64,000 nucleotides of DNA from an uncultured Pseudomonadota bacterium (GTDB lineage: Bacteria; Pseudomonadota; Gammaproteobacteria; Burkholderiales; SG8-39). Within the stretch, counting starts at the first letter, position 1. Each line of letters starts with the position of its first letter. The DNA lies in NCBI GenBank assembly GCA_903829815.1, contig CAIKRR010000004.1, positions 1-64,000 of the forward strand. The letters run 5' to 3'. The notes under the pieces are model-generated. The model was not told the DNA's origin and did no database searches. It saw only the letters and a list, made by a program, of their open reading frames with translations. Positions 31,926 to 39,703 of the stretch are shown here, in pieces. The position numbers were made by a program, and so were the translations under genes.

Positions 31926-33137
31926 GTGAGCAGTCCGCATCTCATCGTCGCAGGTTCTGGTCCGGTCGGGGTTGTCGCAGCCCTGCTCGCCTCGCAACAG
32001 GGTTTCCGTGTGACGCTCCTCGAGGAAGCCGCCGCGGTCGACACCAACCCGCGTGCAGCCACCACCCACCCGTCAACCCTCGAGATGATTGCCCGACTGG
32101 GCATCATCGATGAGTTCATCGCAGCCGGTCTCACCGCACGGCACTTCGAATTCTGGGATCGCGTCGAGCGAAGCCGCGTTGCGCGACTCGATCACGCGCT
32201 GCTTGCCAATGACACGCCCTACCCCTTCGTGGTGCAGACCGAGCAGCACAAGCTTGCCAACATCGGCCTTGCCCACCTGGCCCGGCGCTCGGGGGTCGAC
32301 ATCCGCTTCAATGCGCGGGTCGCGGGCCTCACGCAGGACGACGAGTCAGTCACCGTCACGACCGAGGGGCCCTCGGGTCAGCATGCGGTGAGAGCCGACT
32401 ACCTGATCGGTGCCGATGGTGGGCGCAGCACCATCCGCAAGGCTCTGGACATCGAATTCGAGGGCTATACGTGGCCCGAGCGCTTCATCGTGCTCACCAC
32501 CACCTTCGACTTCGAGGCAGCCATGGGTTGCTGCCACCGTACCTATTTCGCCGACCCCGACGAGTGGACCAATCTGTTCAAGGTCTCAGGCGATGACGGC
32601 CTCGGGCGCTGGCGCGCGGTGTTCCCGACCCGGGTAGACGAAACCGATGCCCAGGCGCTCGATGATGTCGCCGTGCAGGCCCGACTCAAGCGGGTCTGGC
32701 CGCGCGAGGCGCTCTATCCGGTGGTCCATCGCAACATCTACAACGTGCACCAGCGCGTGGCCGTTCGATTCCGCCAGGGGCGCGCGTTTCTCGCCGGTGA
32801 CAGTGCACATGTGAACAACCCCATCGGTGGGCTGGGCCTGAACTGCGGCATCCACGATGCGATGGAACTGGTCGACACCCTGCATGCAGTGGCCTTTGGC
32901 GGGGCCGACGCCACCTTGCTCGATCGCTACGAGCGGCGCCGTCGTCCTCAGAACATCGAGTACGTGCAGCAGCAGACCATCGCCAACAAGAAGCGGCTCG
33001 AGGAGCGCGACCCCGTGGCGCGCGAGGCCCGTTTTGCCGAACTTCGCGCCATCGAAGCCGACCCGGTGCGCCAACGCGAGTTTCTGATGCGAAGTTCGCT
33101 CCTGGAGAGTGCCCGCAAGGTGCAGTCGATCGATTGA
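31926..33137 (+). CDS. FAD-dependent aromatic-ring monooxygenase family protein (PHBH/TfdB type)
   Basis: Single-component flavoprotein hydroxylase fold that normally uses NAD(P)H and O2 on phenolic substrates. 403 residues from GTG 31926: Rossmann motif VAGSGPVGVVAALLAS near the N-terminus, the DG motif GADGGRSTIRKAL, and the second FAD motif FLAGDSAHVNNPIGGLGLN in the last third. Shorter than TfdB-type enzymes because the C-terminal thioredoxin-like domain is absent, so closer to the p-hydroxybenzoate hydroxylase or MhpA core. Substrate unknown. The frame is open to 31779, but that extension is low-complexity leader. Divergent from a Bug receptor. Confidence 0.85.
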   Translation: MSSPHLIVAGSGPVGVVAALLASQQGFRVTLLEEAAAVDTNPRAATTHPSTLEMIARLGIIDEFIAAGLTARHFEFWDRVERSRVARLDHALLANDTPYPFVVQTEQHKLANIGLAHLARRSGVDIRFNARVAGLTQDDESVTVTTEGPSGQHAVRADYLIGADGGRSTIRKALDIEFEGYTWPERFIVLTTTFDFEAAMGCCHRTYFADPDEWTNLFKVSGDDGLGRWRAVFPTRVDETDAQALDDVAVQARLKRVWPREALYPVVHRNIYNVHQRVAVRFRQGRAFLAGDSAHVNNPIGGLGLNCGIHDAMELVDTLHAVAFGGADATLLDRYERRRRPQNIEYVQQQTIANKKRLEERDPVAREARFAELRAIEADPVRQREFLMRSSLLESARKVQSID

Positions 33138-33156
33138 GCCCATCGACTGGACACAC

Positions 33157-34131
33157 CTAGTGGAGCGAGGGCTTCTTGAGCAGATCGCTCCGATCGCCTG
33201 ATCGAATGCGCAAGGTGAGCGGAGAACCCTCGCGCGCAAGCGTGAAGAGCAGTTCGCACCCGGCTATACCACTGGCCCACACCAGGCGGTAGAAGTCCTC
33301 GAGCCGATGGACGCGTCGACCATCAACGGCCAGCAGCAGGTCGCCCCGTCGAACGCCTGCCTTTTCAGCGGGGCCCGAAGGTGCCACCTGGGCGATGGTG
33401 ATCTGCCCTTCCTCATCGCTTGCGTAAATCCCGAGCCAGGGTCGCGCCGGAGCCAGGCGCCGGCCGGCAGCCACGAGCTCATCACGGATCGGGGCAAGCA
33501 AATCGATGGGAATGCTCACATTGCACTGTCCCGAGGCACCCTCGCGCTCATCGGGCACGAGCAACGATGCAATGCCCACCAGGCGGCCACTGGTATCGAC
33601 CAGCGCACTGCCGCCCCATTGCGGATGAGCAGGCGCGGTGAGCACCGCCTCATCGAGCAGATACTCCCAGTAGCCGGCAAACACCTGCCTCGCGCACACC
33701 CGGGTCACGCAGGCATGCGGCCGGCCGCCAAAACTGGCCATGATCATGCGCTCGCCCACCCCCACACTGGCAGCCGAACCGCACTCGAGCGGCGCAACCC
33801 CCAGTTGCCCCAGCGGCATCACCAGCCCGAAGCCGCTGGCCTGGTCGTAGGCAAGCGGGTGGCCGGCCACCACACGACCGCTGCTCGTCGTGAGCCAGAT
33901 CGAACTGGCCTCGGTGATGAGATAGCCCACGGTCAGCACCAGACCATCAGCACCGATGACTACACCGCTGCCGATGCGGTCCACGCCGAGCGTCTCGGCC
34001 GTATAGGCATCGGGCGGGAAGGCCGCATGAACACGCACCACCGCATCGCTCACCCGATCGAGATCGAAATCCCACTCCTCGTCACGCGGTTGCATGTCGT
34101 CGGGGAAAGACCACTTCGATTCGTCGGCCAT
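33157..34131 (-). CDS. HtrA-like PDZ protein with degenerate protease site (pseudoprotease)
   Basis: 324 residues with the layout of an S1C (DegP/HtrA) protease plus one PDZ domain, but no signal peptide. The trypsin-like part starts at GSGVVIGADGLVLT (54-67). The three catalytic residues appear lost: the TNNHVV position reads TVGYLI (Tyr70 for His), the D-x3-D position reads DQASG (Gly100 for Asp) and the Ser-Gly-Gly site reads W172-G-G. The PDZ domain (PAEKAGVRRGDLLLAVDGRRV) is intact at about 260-310. It starts 20 nt after the CoxM-like gene and is probably cotranscribed. A binding or assembly role for the neighbouring molybdoenzyme is inference. Confidence 0.8.
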   Translation of the reverse strand: MADESKWSFPDDMQPRDEEWDFDLDRVSDAVVRVHAAFPPDAYTAETLGVDRIGSGVVIGADGLVLTVGYLITEASSIWLTTSSGRVVAGHPLAYDQASGFGLVMPLGQLGVAPLECGSAASVGVGERMIMASFGGRPHACVTRVCARQVFAGYWEYLLDEAVLTAPAHPQWGGSALVDTSGRLVGIASLLVPDEREGASGQCNVSIPIDLLAPIRDELVAAGRRLAPARPWLGIYASDEEGQITIAQVAPSGPAEKAGVRRGDLLLAVDGRRVHRLEDFYRLVWASGIAGCELLFTLAREGSPLTLRIRSGDRSDLLKKPSLH

Positions 34132-34151
34132 GATGATCTGCGTATCTGCTG

Positions 34152-35021
34152 TCAGTGTGCACGTGCACTGGCCTGCGCCAGCGCCCGCGCAAGTAGGGTA
34201 CGTACAAGCCCGCGCCGATAGGCTGCGGAACCGTGAATATCGTTGGGTGGATCAACCTGGGCTGCGGCTTGTGTGGCGGCTGCATCAAACAAGGCCGTCG
34301 ATGCCCGCTCGCCCTCGAGCATTTGCTCGACATCGCACAACCGGTGGGCGCGATGGCAGGCCCCGATCACGGCGACATGAACATCGGTCATCCGCGCATC
34401 GGCATCCAGATCGTGAAAGACATACACCCCCGCCAACGCAAAGTCGCCGCGGCGCCGGGCAAACTCCTGGAATGCCCAGCGGCGCGCCACCGGCCACTGC
34501 GGCAGATGAATGGCGGTGATGATCTGATCATCAGCAAGCACCGTCGACAAAGGTCCCAGCAGGAAATCGGCCGCGCGTATCTGGCTGAGTCCGTCAGGGC
34601 CCAGCACATCGATGAGCGCGTCACAGGCAACGCAAAGACCCGGCCATTCGGCAGCCGGGTCGGCATGCGCAAGGCTCCCACCCACCGTGCCCCGGTTGCG
34701 GATCGGATAATGAGCCACATGCTCGAGCGCCGCCGCTGTGAGCGGGTGCGCGCTCGCGACGAGAGCACTGCGTTCCAGATCGACCCACCGCACACGCGCC
34801 CCGACCACGAGCTCGCCGGTGGGGCCCTGTTCGATACGATCCAATCCAGGCACGCCACCCAGATCGACCAGCAACGAGGGGTTGGCCAGACGAAAGGCCA
34901 GCGTGGGCATCAGGCTCTGGCCACCTGAGAGCAACTTGGCCGTGCCCCCCGCCGCGCGCAGACACGCAATGGCCTCCGCCAGGCTTTGCGGACGAACGTA
35001 ATCAAGCGCGGGCAGTTTCAT
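34152..35021 (-). CDS. FAD-binding subunit of a xanthine dehydrogenase/CO dehydrogenase-family enzyme (CoxM type)
   Basis: Medium subunit that passes electrons from the molybdenum and 2Fe-2S subunits to an acceptor. 289 residues beginning KLPALDYVRPQSLAEAI. FAD-binding motifs: LSGGQSLMPTLAFRLA at 31-46 and IRNRGTVGGSLAHADPAAE at about 107-125. No large or small subunit lies directly next to it: the nearest are the CoxL-type gene and the 2Fe-2S gene at 39-42 kb on the same strand, with soxYZ, an IorB-like gene and a hydrolase in between. Likely their partner, but this is inference. Confidence 0.9.
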   Translation of the reverse strand: MKLPALDYVRPQSLAEAIACLRAAGGTAKLLSGGQSLMPTLAFRLANPSLLVDLGGVPGLDRIEQGPTGELVVGARVRWVDLERSALVASAHPLTAAALEHVAHYPIRNRGTVGGSLAHADPAAEWPGLCVACDALIDVLGPDGLSQIRAADFLLGPLSTVLADDQIITAIHLPQWPVARRWAFQEFARRRGDFALAGVYVFHDLDADARMTDVHVAVIGACHRAHRLCDVEQMLEGERASTALFDAAATQAAAQVDPPNDIHGSAAYRRGLVRTLLARALAQASARAH

Positions 35022-35147
35022 GGCGAGGGATGAAGACGATGAGGGAAAGGGGCATCGCGCGGAACCCGCCCGAGCGATCGAATCAGGACCGTCCCGCAGA
35101 CTGCGCCGATGATGTCAAGCGATGATTCAACGTGAAGGACGTCACGG

Positions 35148-35170
35148 TTGTCCACAGATGATGTGGATAA
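35148..35170. promoter_or_regulatory. Inverted pair of DnaA-box-like sites
   Basis: TTGTCCACA (35148-35156) and TGTGGATAA (35162-35170, the exact reverse complement of the consensus TTATCCACA) face each other across 5 nt, in the 258-nt spacer upstream of the CoxM-like gene. The first has one mismatch to consensus. There is no AT-rich unwinding region and no further box nearby, so it is not a replication origin. A DnaA-controlled promoter or titration site is possible. Confidence 0.6.
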
Positions 35171-35279
35171 CTCGCCATCCTCGCGCGCTAAGTGTCTGAG
35201 AACGGTCAACAAAGCTGCAACGGACACTTTCCGCTCGCCCCACGATGGCACGTCATTTGCGGGAGTGCATCACCAATCA

Positions 35280-36035
35280 TCATGCCGCCAGGAAGCGCTC
35301 GATGCTGGTTGCAAGAGCCACCGGCGTTTCGTCCATCGGGTAGTGCCCGGCGTTGCTCATCACCTCGAGTTCGGCATTGGGGTACGTGGCCATATAGGTT
35401 GCACGAACCACATCGGCGGTGAGACTCGGATCGTGCTCGCCCACGATCACCTTCATCGCTACCGGATTGCCGGCAAGCGAGGCAGCAAAATCGGTCTTTG
35501 CCCAGGCCAGCAGATAGGCGGCAAAGGCCTCTTCGGTGGCATTACCGAGTGAATGTGCAGTCATCAGGTCGAGCCAGTGACTCGACAGGCGCTGACCCGT
35601 TGAAAAATCAATAATGCCCTTGCGCACTGCTGGCGTGGCAGCGGCCGAACTGAACATCCCCCAGGTGGCATCGTCAAAGGGCACGCCCGATGCCGGCACC
35701 GGCGTCACGGCCACCATGCGTTCGACACGACCCGGCGCTTCGAGCAATACCCGCTGGATGGCCATGCCGCCCATCGAGTGGCCCAGAAGACTGAACCGAT
35801 CCCAGCCCAGATGATCGGCAAGCGCAAGCGTGTCGGCGGCAATTTCAGCCATCGAAAAATCACCCGCCAGCGACTTTGACGCACCGTAGCCGCGATAGTC
35901 CATGAAGGCATAGGTGAAGGCATCGGTATCGAGGACATCCACCATCGGCCCCCATCCACGGGCACTGCCAAACCAGCCATGCAGTGCAATCACACGACGC
36001 GGCCCATTGCCGACCAGGACATGCGTATTAGCCAT
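35280..36035 (-). CDS. Alpha/beta-fold hydrolase
   Basis: 251 residues of the alpha/beta hydrolase fold. Oxyanion region HGWFGSARGW, nucleophile elbow GHSMGG (Ser about 92), acid Asp in VGEHDPSL and His in SNAGHYPMDETP: a complete Ser-Asp-His triad. No signal peptide, so cytoplasmic. It is the last gene of the IorA-IorB-SoxY-SoxZ-hydrolase run, 79 nt after soxZ. Substrate unknown; C-C bond (MhpC type) or ester hydrolases share this pattern. Confidence 0.85.
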   Translation of the reverse strand: MANTHVLVGNGPRRVIALHGWFGSARGWGPMVDVLDTDAFTYAFMDYRGYGASKSLAGDFSMAEIAADTLALADHLGWDRFSLLGHSMGGMAIQRVLLEAPGRVERMVAVTPVPASGVPFDDATWGMFSSAAATPAVRKGIIDFSTGQRLSSHWLDLMTAHSLGNATEEAFAAYLLAWAKTDFAASLAGNPVAMKVIVGEHDPSLTADVVRATYMATYPNAELEVMSNAGHYPMDETPVALATSIERFLAA

Positions 36036-36114
36036 GGATATGTCTCCCTTTTCTTGTTGTCGAAACGTGTTCGCTCAGCGTGTTGTCAGCGGGTGTCGCA
36101 AGAGATACGCCGGC

Positions 36115-36435
36115 TCAACCGGTGACCTCCAGCGGTTGGTTGTGCGTACCCTCGACACCGGCATCATCGATCCAGGTAAACGCAAGGGTCCCCGGACCAG
36201 TGACTCGCAACGGAAACTGCAGATAGGGGTTGGCTGCCACCCCCGAAGAGAGTTCAGCACTGAACACTTCCTGGCCCCCAAAGCGGCATTTAAGCGTGCG
36301 GATGGTATTGCGCGCAATGACATTGCCGGTGTCATCACGCTGGTAGCCGGTTTCCATCGGGTGCTGGATGAGCAGCCTGACCTGGATGACATCGCCTCGC
36401 GCAATGCGGGCAGGAACCTGCACACGTGCCGTCAT
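36115..36435 (-). CDS. soxZ: Sulfur-carrier complex subunit SoxZ
   Basis: Partner of SoxY; in thiosulfate oxidation the SoxYZ dimer carries the sulfur intermediate in the periplasm. 106 residues, the family size, without its own signal peptide, consistent with export together with SoxY. Seen: RVQVPARIARGDVIQVRLLIQHPMETGYQRD, typical of SoxZ, with the Ig-like C-terminal part (LRVTGPGTLAFTWIDD). Begins 30 nt after soxY. No soxA, soxX, soxB or soxCD occurs in the window. Confidence 0.93.
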   Translation of the reverse strand: MTARVQVPARIARGDVIQVRLLIQHPMETGYQRDDTGNVIARNTIRTLKCRFGGQEVFSAELSSGVAANPYLQFPLRVTGPGTLAFTWIDDAGVEGTHNQPLEVTG

Positions 36436-36465
36436 GAAACCTCCCTGTGGGCTGCAAGGGCCCGG

Positions 36466-36954
36466 TCAGCTCTCATCGATGCAAGCCGAGAGCGTTACAA
36501 CCACATCGGCGAGCCCGAGCCAGAAGGTGCCATCCGACATCTGTGCCACCGCAAACACCCGCTGCGATCCGGCAAGCCGCACACGCGATGCGATTTCGGC
36601 CTTGCCCGACCGGGGCCCCAGATGAAAGCTCGCCATCAGTCGCACCGGATTGCGCTCCGACACCAGATGGATGACCTTCACATGATCGGTGTCGGTCATC
36701 GGGCTGTCCACACTCAAGGTCATCGGCACCGAATTGCCGTTTTCGGCCAGAACGGGCAAGTCGAGCCGCACACGACCCAGCCGCAACGGCGCACCACCGG
36801 TGAGAAAATCGGTGAGGCTGGTGCCGGTACCCCCGATCGGGCTGGGTTTCAGAAAAGGCGACTGCGCCCATGCCCCGAGGGGCAAGGCAGCCAGCAAGGT
36901 CCCAGCAGAAGCCAGCAGCACATTTCGGCGATTGATGGCGATGGGTTCGCTCAT
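36466..36954 (-). CDS. soxY: SoxY-like sulfur carrier with altered C-terminus
   Basis: Tat-type exported carrier. 162 residues from ATG 36954 with twin-arginine signal INRRNVLLASAGTLLAALPLGAWA, then a SoxY Ig-like domain (VRLDLPVLAENGNSVPMTLSVDS). Canonical SoxY ends in a flexible GGCGG arm whose Cys carries the sulfur. Here the end is VVVTLSACIDES: one Cys is kept, but the glycine arm is missing and four residues follow it. The gene is 16 nt downstream of an IorB-like molybdoprotein. A true thiosulfate role is doubtful; a carrier for another pathway is possible. Confidence 0.85.
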   Translation of the reverse strand: MSEPIAINRRNVLLASAGTLLAALPLGAWAQSPFLKPSPIGGTGTSLTDFLTGGAPLRLGRVRLDLPVLAENGNSVPMTLSVDSPMTDTDHVKVIHLVSERNPVRLMASFHLGPRSGKAEIASRVRLAGSQRVFAVAQMSDGTFWLGLADVVVTLSACIDES

Positions 36955-36970
36955 GTCGGCAGCTCCTCGC

Positions 36971-39145
36971 TCAGGCCTTGACGAGCGTGAGGCCGTGGTG
37001 GCTGAGCGGCAACGAGCGGATGCGCTTGCCCGTGGCCGCAAAGATGGCATTGCACAGTGCTGGGGCAATCGGCGCCTGGGCGGGTTCACCCACACCACCC
37101 CAGAACCCGCCGGTCGGAGCAATCACGACCTCGACCTTGGGCATGTCGGCTATACGCATCATCGGGTAGTCGTTGAAGTTCGACTGCTCCACGCGGCCAT
37201 CCTTGATCGTGATCTCGCCCCGACCGATGGCGGTGAGCGCATAGACCACCGAGCCCTGGATCTGCGCAACGATATTGTCAGGATTCACGACATAGCCGCA
37301 GTCGATACCCTGCACGATGCGATGAATCTTCACCTCGCCCTTGTCGCTGACCGACACTTCGATGACGGCCGCGGTGAATGCAGCATAGGGTTCGGTCACC
37401 GAGATGCCGCGGAACACGCCGGGCGGCAAGGGCGTGCCCCAGCCAGCCGCCTTGGCAACTGCCTCGAGAATACCCAGAGGGCGCTTTTCGTGGGCGAGCA
37501 GTTCGCGCCTGAACTGGAACGGATCCTTGCCGGCAGCCAGCGCCATCTCGTCGATGAAGCATTCGCGCGCAAACGGATTTTGCGACCAGCCTACCGTACG
37601 CCAGAAGCCCACCGGCACATGCGTATCGCGCTGCGCGTAGTCGTTGAGCACATTGGGTATTGCATAGGGAAACTCGGCAAAGCCTTCCATCGCCGAATTG
37701 TCGATGCCATCCTTGAGAGGCAGGCGCAGCAAGGTGGCAAAGATGGAGGGCGCAGCCACGCGCGCCTTGAACGCCACCGGCTTGCCGGCTGCATCCAGAC
37801 CCGCCTTCATCCGGTAAAGGGCTGCCGGACGATAGAAGTCGTGCTGGGTGTCTTCCTCGCGGGACCAGAGCGACTTCACCGGCACGCCGGGAAACTCGCG
37901 CGCAATCAGCACCCCGATGCGGGTGAAGTCCTGAGAGCCGCCGCGACGGCCAAAGCCGCCCCCGTTCTGCATCTTGTAGACCTCGACCTGATCGAGCGGA
38001 ACGCCAGCGGCCGCAGCGGCCGTGGCAAGCGTGCCTTCCCCGGTCTGGGTCGAGCACCAGACATCGACCCGGCCGTCGGCGATGCGTGCGGTACAACCCA
38101 TGGGTTCCATCGGGGCATGGCACAAATAGGGCGTGTAGTACTCGGCTTCGAGCACCTTGGCGGCACCCGTCAGCGCCTGATCGGCATCACCCGCCTTCCT
38201 GGCAACTGGCACGGTCGGTACATCCAACCCTGCCTTCAGGAAGCCGCGAATACTCTCCGAGGACACATTGCCATTGGCGCCGACATCCCACTGGATCGGC
38301 AAGGCCTTGAGCGCTTCCTTGGCGCGCCACCAGTTGTCGGCCACCACCACCATCACCTTGCCCGAATCGATGGTGAATACCTTGCGGATGCCGCGACGCG
38401 ATTGCACCGCAGCCGCATCAAAGGATTTCACCGTGCCACCAAATACCGGGCACTGCGCCACCGCGGCGTGGAGCATGCCGGGCAACTGTACGTCCACGCC
38501 GTAGCGCTGACGACCCATGACGGTGTCAGGAATATCCAGGCGCTTGACCGAGGTGCCGGCGAGTTTCCAGTCCTTGGGGTCCTTGAGCTTCACATCCTTC
38601 GGGGGCTGCAGCTTCGAGGCATCAATCGCCACATCGCCAAAGGTGAGCGTGCGACCGCTGGGTACATGGGTGATGACACCACCGGCCACGCTGCACGAGG
38701 ACTCGGCCACCGCCCAGCGCTTTGCGGCCGCGGCAAGGAGCATCTGGCGTGCAGCCGCACCGCCCTTGCGCAGGTAGTCCTGCGACAGACGAATGGTCTG
38801 GCTGCCCACTGCGGCCATGCCACCCCAGATCCGGTTGCGCCGGATATGCTCGTTGGTCGAAGCGTATTCGACACTCACCTGCTTCCAGTCACAGTCGAGC
38901 TCTTCAGCAACCAGCATCGGTGCCGAGGTAAGACTGCCTTGTCCCATCTCCGAGCGCGCATAGCGGATGATGATGGTGTTGTCAGGACGCACCACCACCC
39001 AGGCGTTGACTTCAACGCCCGAGATGCCGGGCTTGCCCGTCTGTGCGCCGGCGCCGGGCACATGAAAACCCAGTACCAGGCCTGCGCCCGCCAGGGTCGA
39101 ATCCTTCAGAAATTCGCGACGCGAGATAGTGCTGATGTCGTTCAT
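36971..39145 (-). CDS. Tat-exported molybdenum hydroxylase large subunit, IorB-like
   Basis: 724 residues of the xanthine oxidase superfamily, the single-chain large-subunit form seen in isoquinoline 1-oxidoreductase and bacterial aldehyde dehydrogenases. N-terminal Tat signal ISRREFLKDSTLAGAGLVLGF. Molybdopterin-binding stretches EMGQGSLTSAPMLVAEEL and MQNGGGFGRRGG, and the C-terminal GFWGGVGEPAQAPIAPAL with the catalytic Glu of GxGE. It follows the IorA-like 2Fe-2S gene by 11 nt, the standard IorAB pair, so a periplasmic heterodimer oxidising an aldehyde or N-heterocycle is expected. Substrate unknown. Confidence 0.9.
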   Translation of the reverse strand: MNDISTISRREFLKDSTLAGAGLVLGFHVPGAGAQTGKPGISGVEVNAWVVVRPDNTIIIRYARSEMGQGSLTSAPMLVAEELDCDWKQVSVEYASTNEHIRRNRIWGGMAAVGSQTIRLSQDYLRKGGAAARQMLLAAAAKRWAVAESSCSVAGGVITHVPSGRTLTFGDVAIDASKLQPPKDVKLKDPKDWKLAGTSVKRLDIPDTVMGRQRYGVDVQLPGMLHAAVAQCPVFGGTVKSFDAAAVQSRRGIRKVFTIDSGKVMVVVADNWWRAKEALKALPIQWDVGANGNVSSESIRGFLKAGLDVPTVPVARKAGDADQALTGAAKVLEAEYYTPYLCHAPMEPMGCTARIADGRVDVWCSTQTGEGTLATAAAAAGVPLDQVEVYKMQNGGGFGRRGGSQDFTRIGVLIAREFPGVPVKSLWSREEDTQHDFYRPAALYRMKAGLDAAGKPVAFKARVAAPSIFATLLRLPLKDGIDNSAMEGFAEFPYAIPNVLNDYAQRDTHVPVGFWRTVGWSQNPFARECFIDEMALAAGKDPFQFRRELLAHEKRPLGILEAVAKAAGWGTPLPPGVFRGISVTEPYAAFTAAVIEVSVSDKGEVKIHRIVQGIDCGYVVNPDNIVAQIQGSVVYALTAIGRGEITIKDGRVEQSNFNDYPMMRIADMPKVEVVIAPTGGFWGGVGEPAQAPIAPALCNAIFAATGKRIRSLPLSHHGLTLVKA

Positions 39146-39156
39146 GGCAGGGCTCC

Positions 39157-39624
39157 TCAGACGCGCTTGGCGGGGGCCGCGGCGGCCGCCGCATGGATCG
39201 CGGTGCGGATCCGGGCATAGGTGCCACAGCGGCAGATGTTCGTCATGACCGCATCGATATCGGCATCGGTGGGCTTGGGTTTATTCTGCAGGAGCGACAC
39301 GGCTGCCAGCATCTGCCCCCCCTGGCAATAACCGCACTGGGGCACTTCGTGATCGATCCAGGCCTTCTGCACCGGATGCATGACGCCGTTCTGCGCCAGC
39401 CCTTCGATGGTGGTGATCTTTTTCCCGGCAACGGCTGACACCGGCACCGAGCATGAGCGTACTGGCGCACCGTCAAGCAGCACCGTGCACGAGCCGCACT
39501 GGGCAATGCCACAACCGTACTTGGGGCCTTTCACATCCAGTTCGTCGCGCAGCACCCACAACAAGGGCATCTCGGGCTCGACATCTGCCTGGCGGGCCTG
39601 ACCGTTCACCACTAGCCTGATCAT
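39157..39624 (-). CDS. 2Fe-2S subunit, IorA-like
   Basis: 155 residues with two iron-sulfur clusters: Cys38, 43, 46 and 58 in a plant-ferredoxin pattern ([13 protein letters not shown]) and Cys97, 100, 131, 133 in the helical domain (CGYC...CRC). [20 protein letters not shown] is typical of IorA. It could serve the IorB-like subunit that follows, the CoxL-type subunit that precedes it, or both. It has no signal peptide and would be co-exported with the Tat partner. The frame is open upstream to 39810, overlapping coxL, but MIRLVVNG is the proper start. Confidence 0.92.
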   Translation of the reverse strand: MIRLVVNGQARQADVEPEMPLLWVLRDELDVKGPKYGCGIAQCGSCTVLLDGAPVRSCSVPVSAVAGKKITTIEGLAQNGVMHPVQKAWIDHEVPQCGYCQGGQMLAAVSLLQNKPKPTDADIDAVMTNICRCGTYARIRTAIHAAAAAAPAKRV

Positions 39625-39703
39625 CGTCCATCTCCTGTCATGAGTTTGATTCTGGCAAGAACGCAGTGTAAGCGAGCGCCTGTGATTTGCGCATCTGCCC
39701 ACA

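Noticed and set aside
35148-35170. Replication origin
   Set aside because: Only two DnaA boxes, no AT-rich unwinding element and no dnaA, dnaN or parAB nearby.
35018-35251. 77-codon minus-strand open frame in the coxM upstream spacer
   Set aside because: No family match, no ribosome binding site of note, and it contains the DnaA-box pair; more likely regulatory DNA.
36689-39220. 843-codon open frame antisense to the IorB-like and SoxY genes
   Set aside because: It is a product of high GC content; its translation is rich in Arg/His/Gly without domains, while the opposite strand encodes complete recognised proteins.
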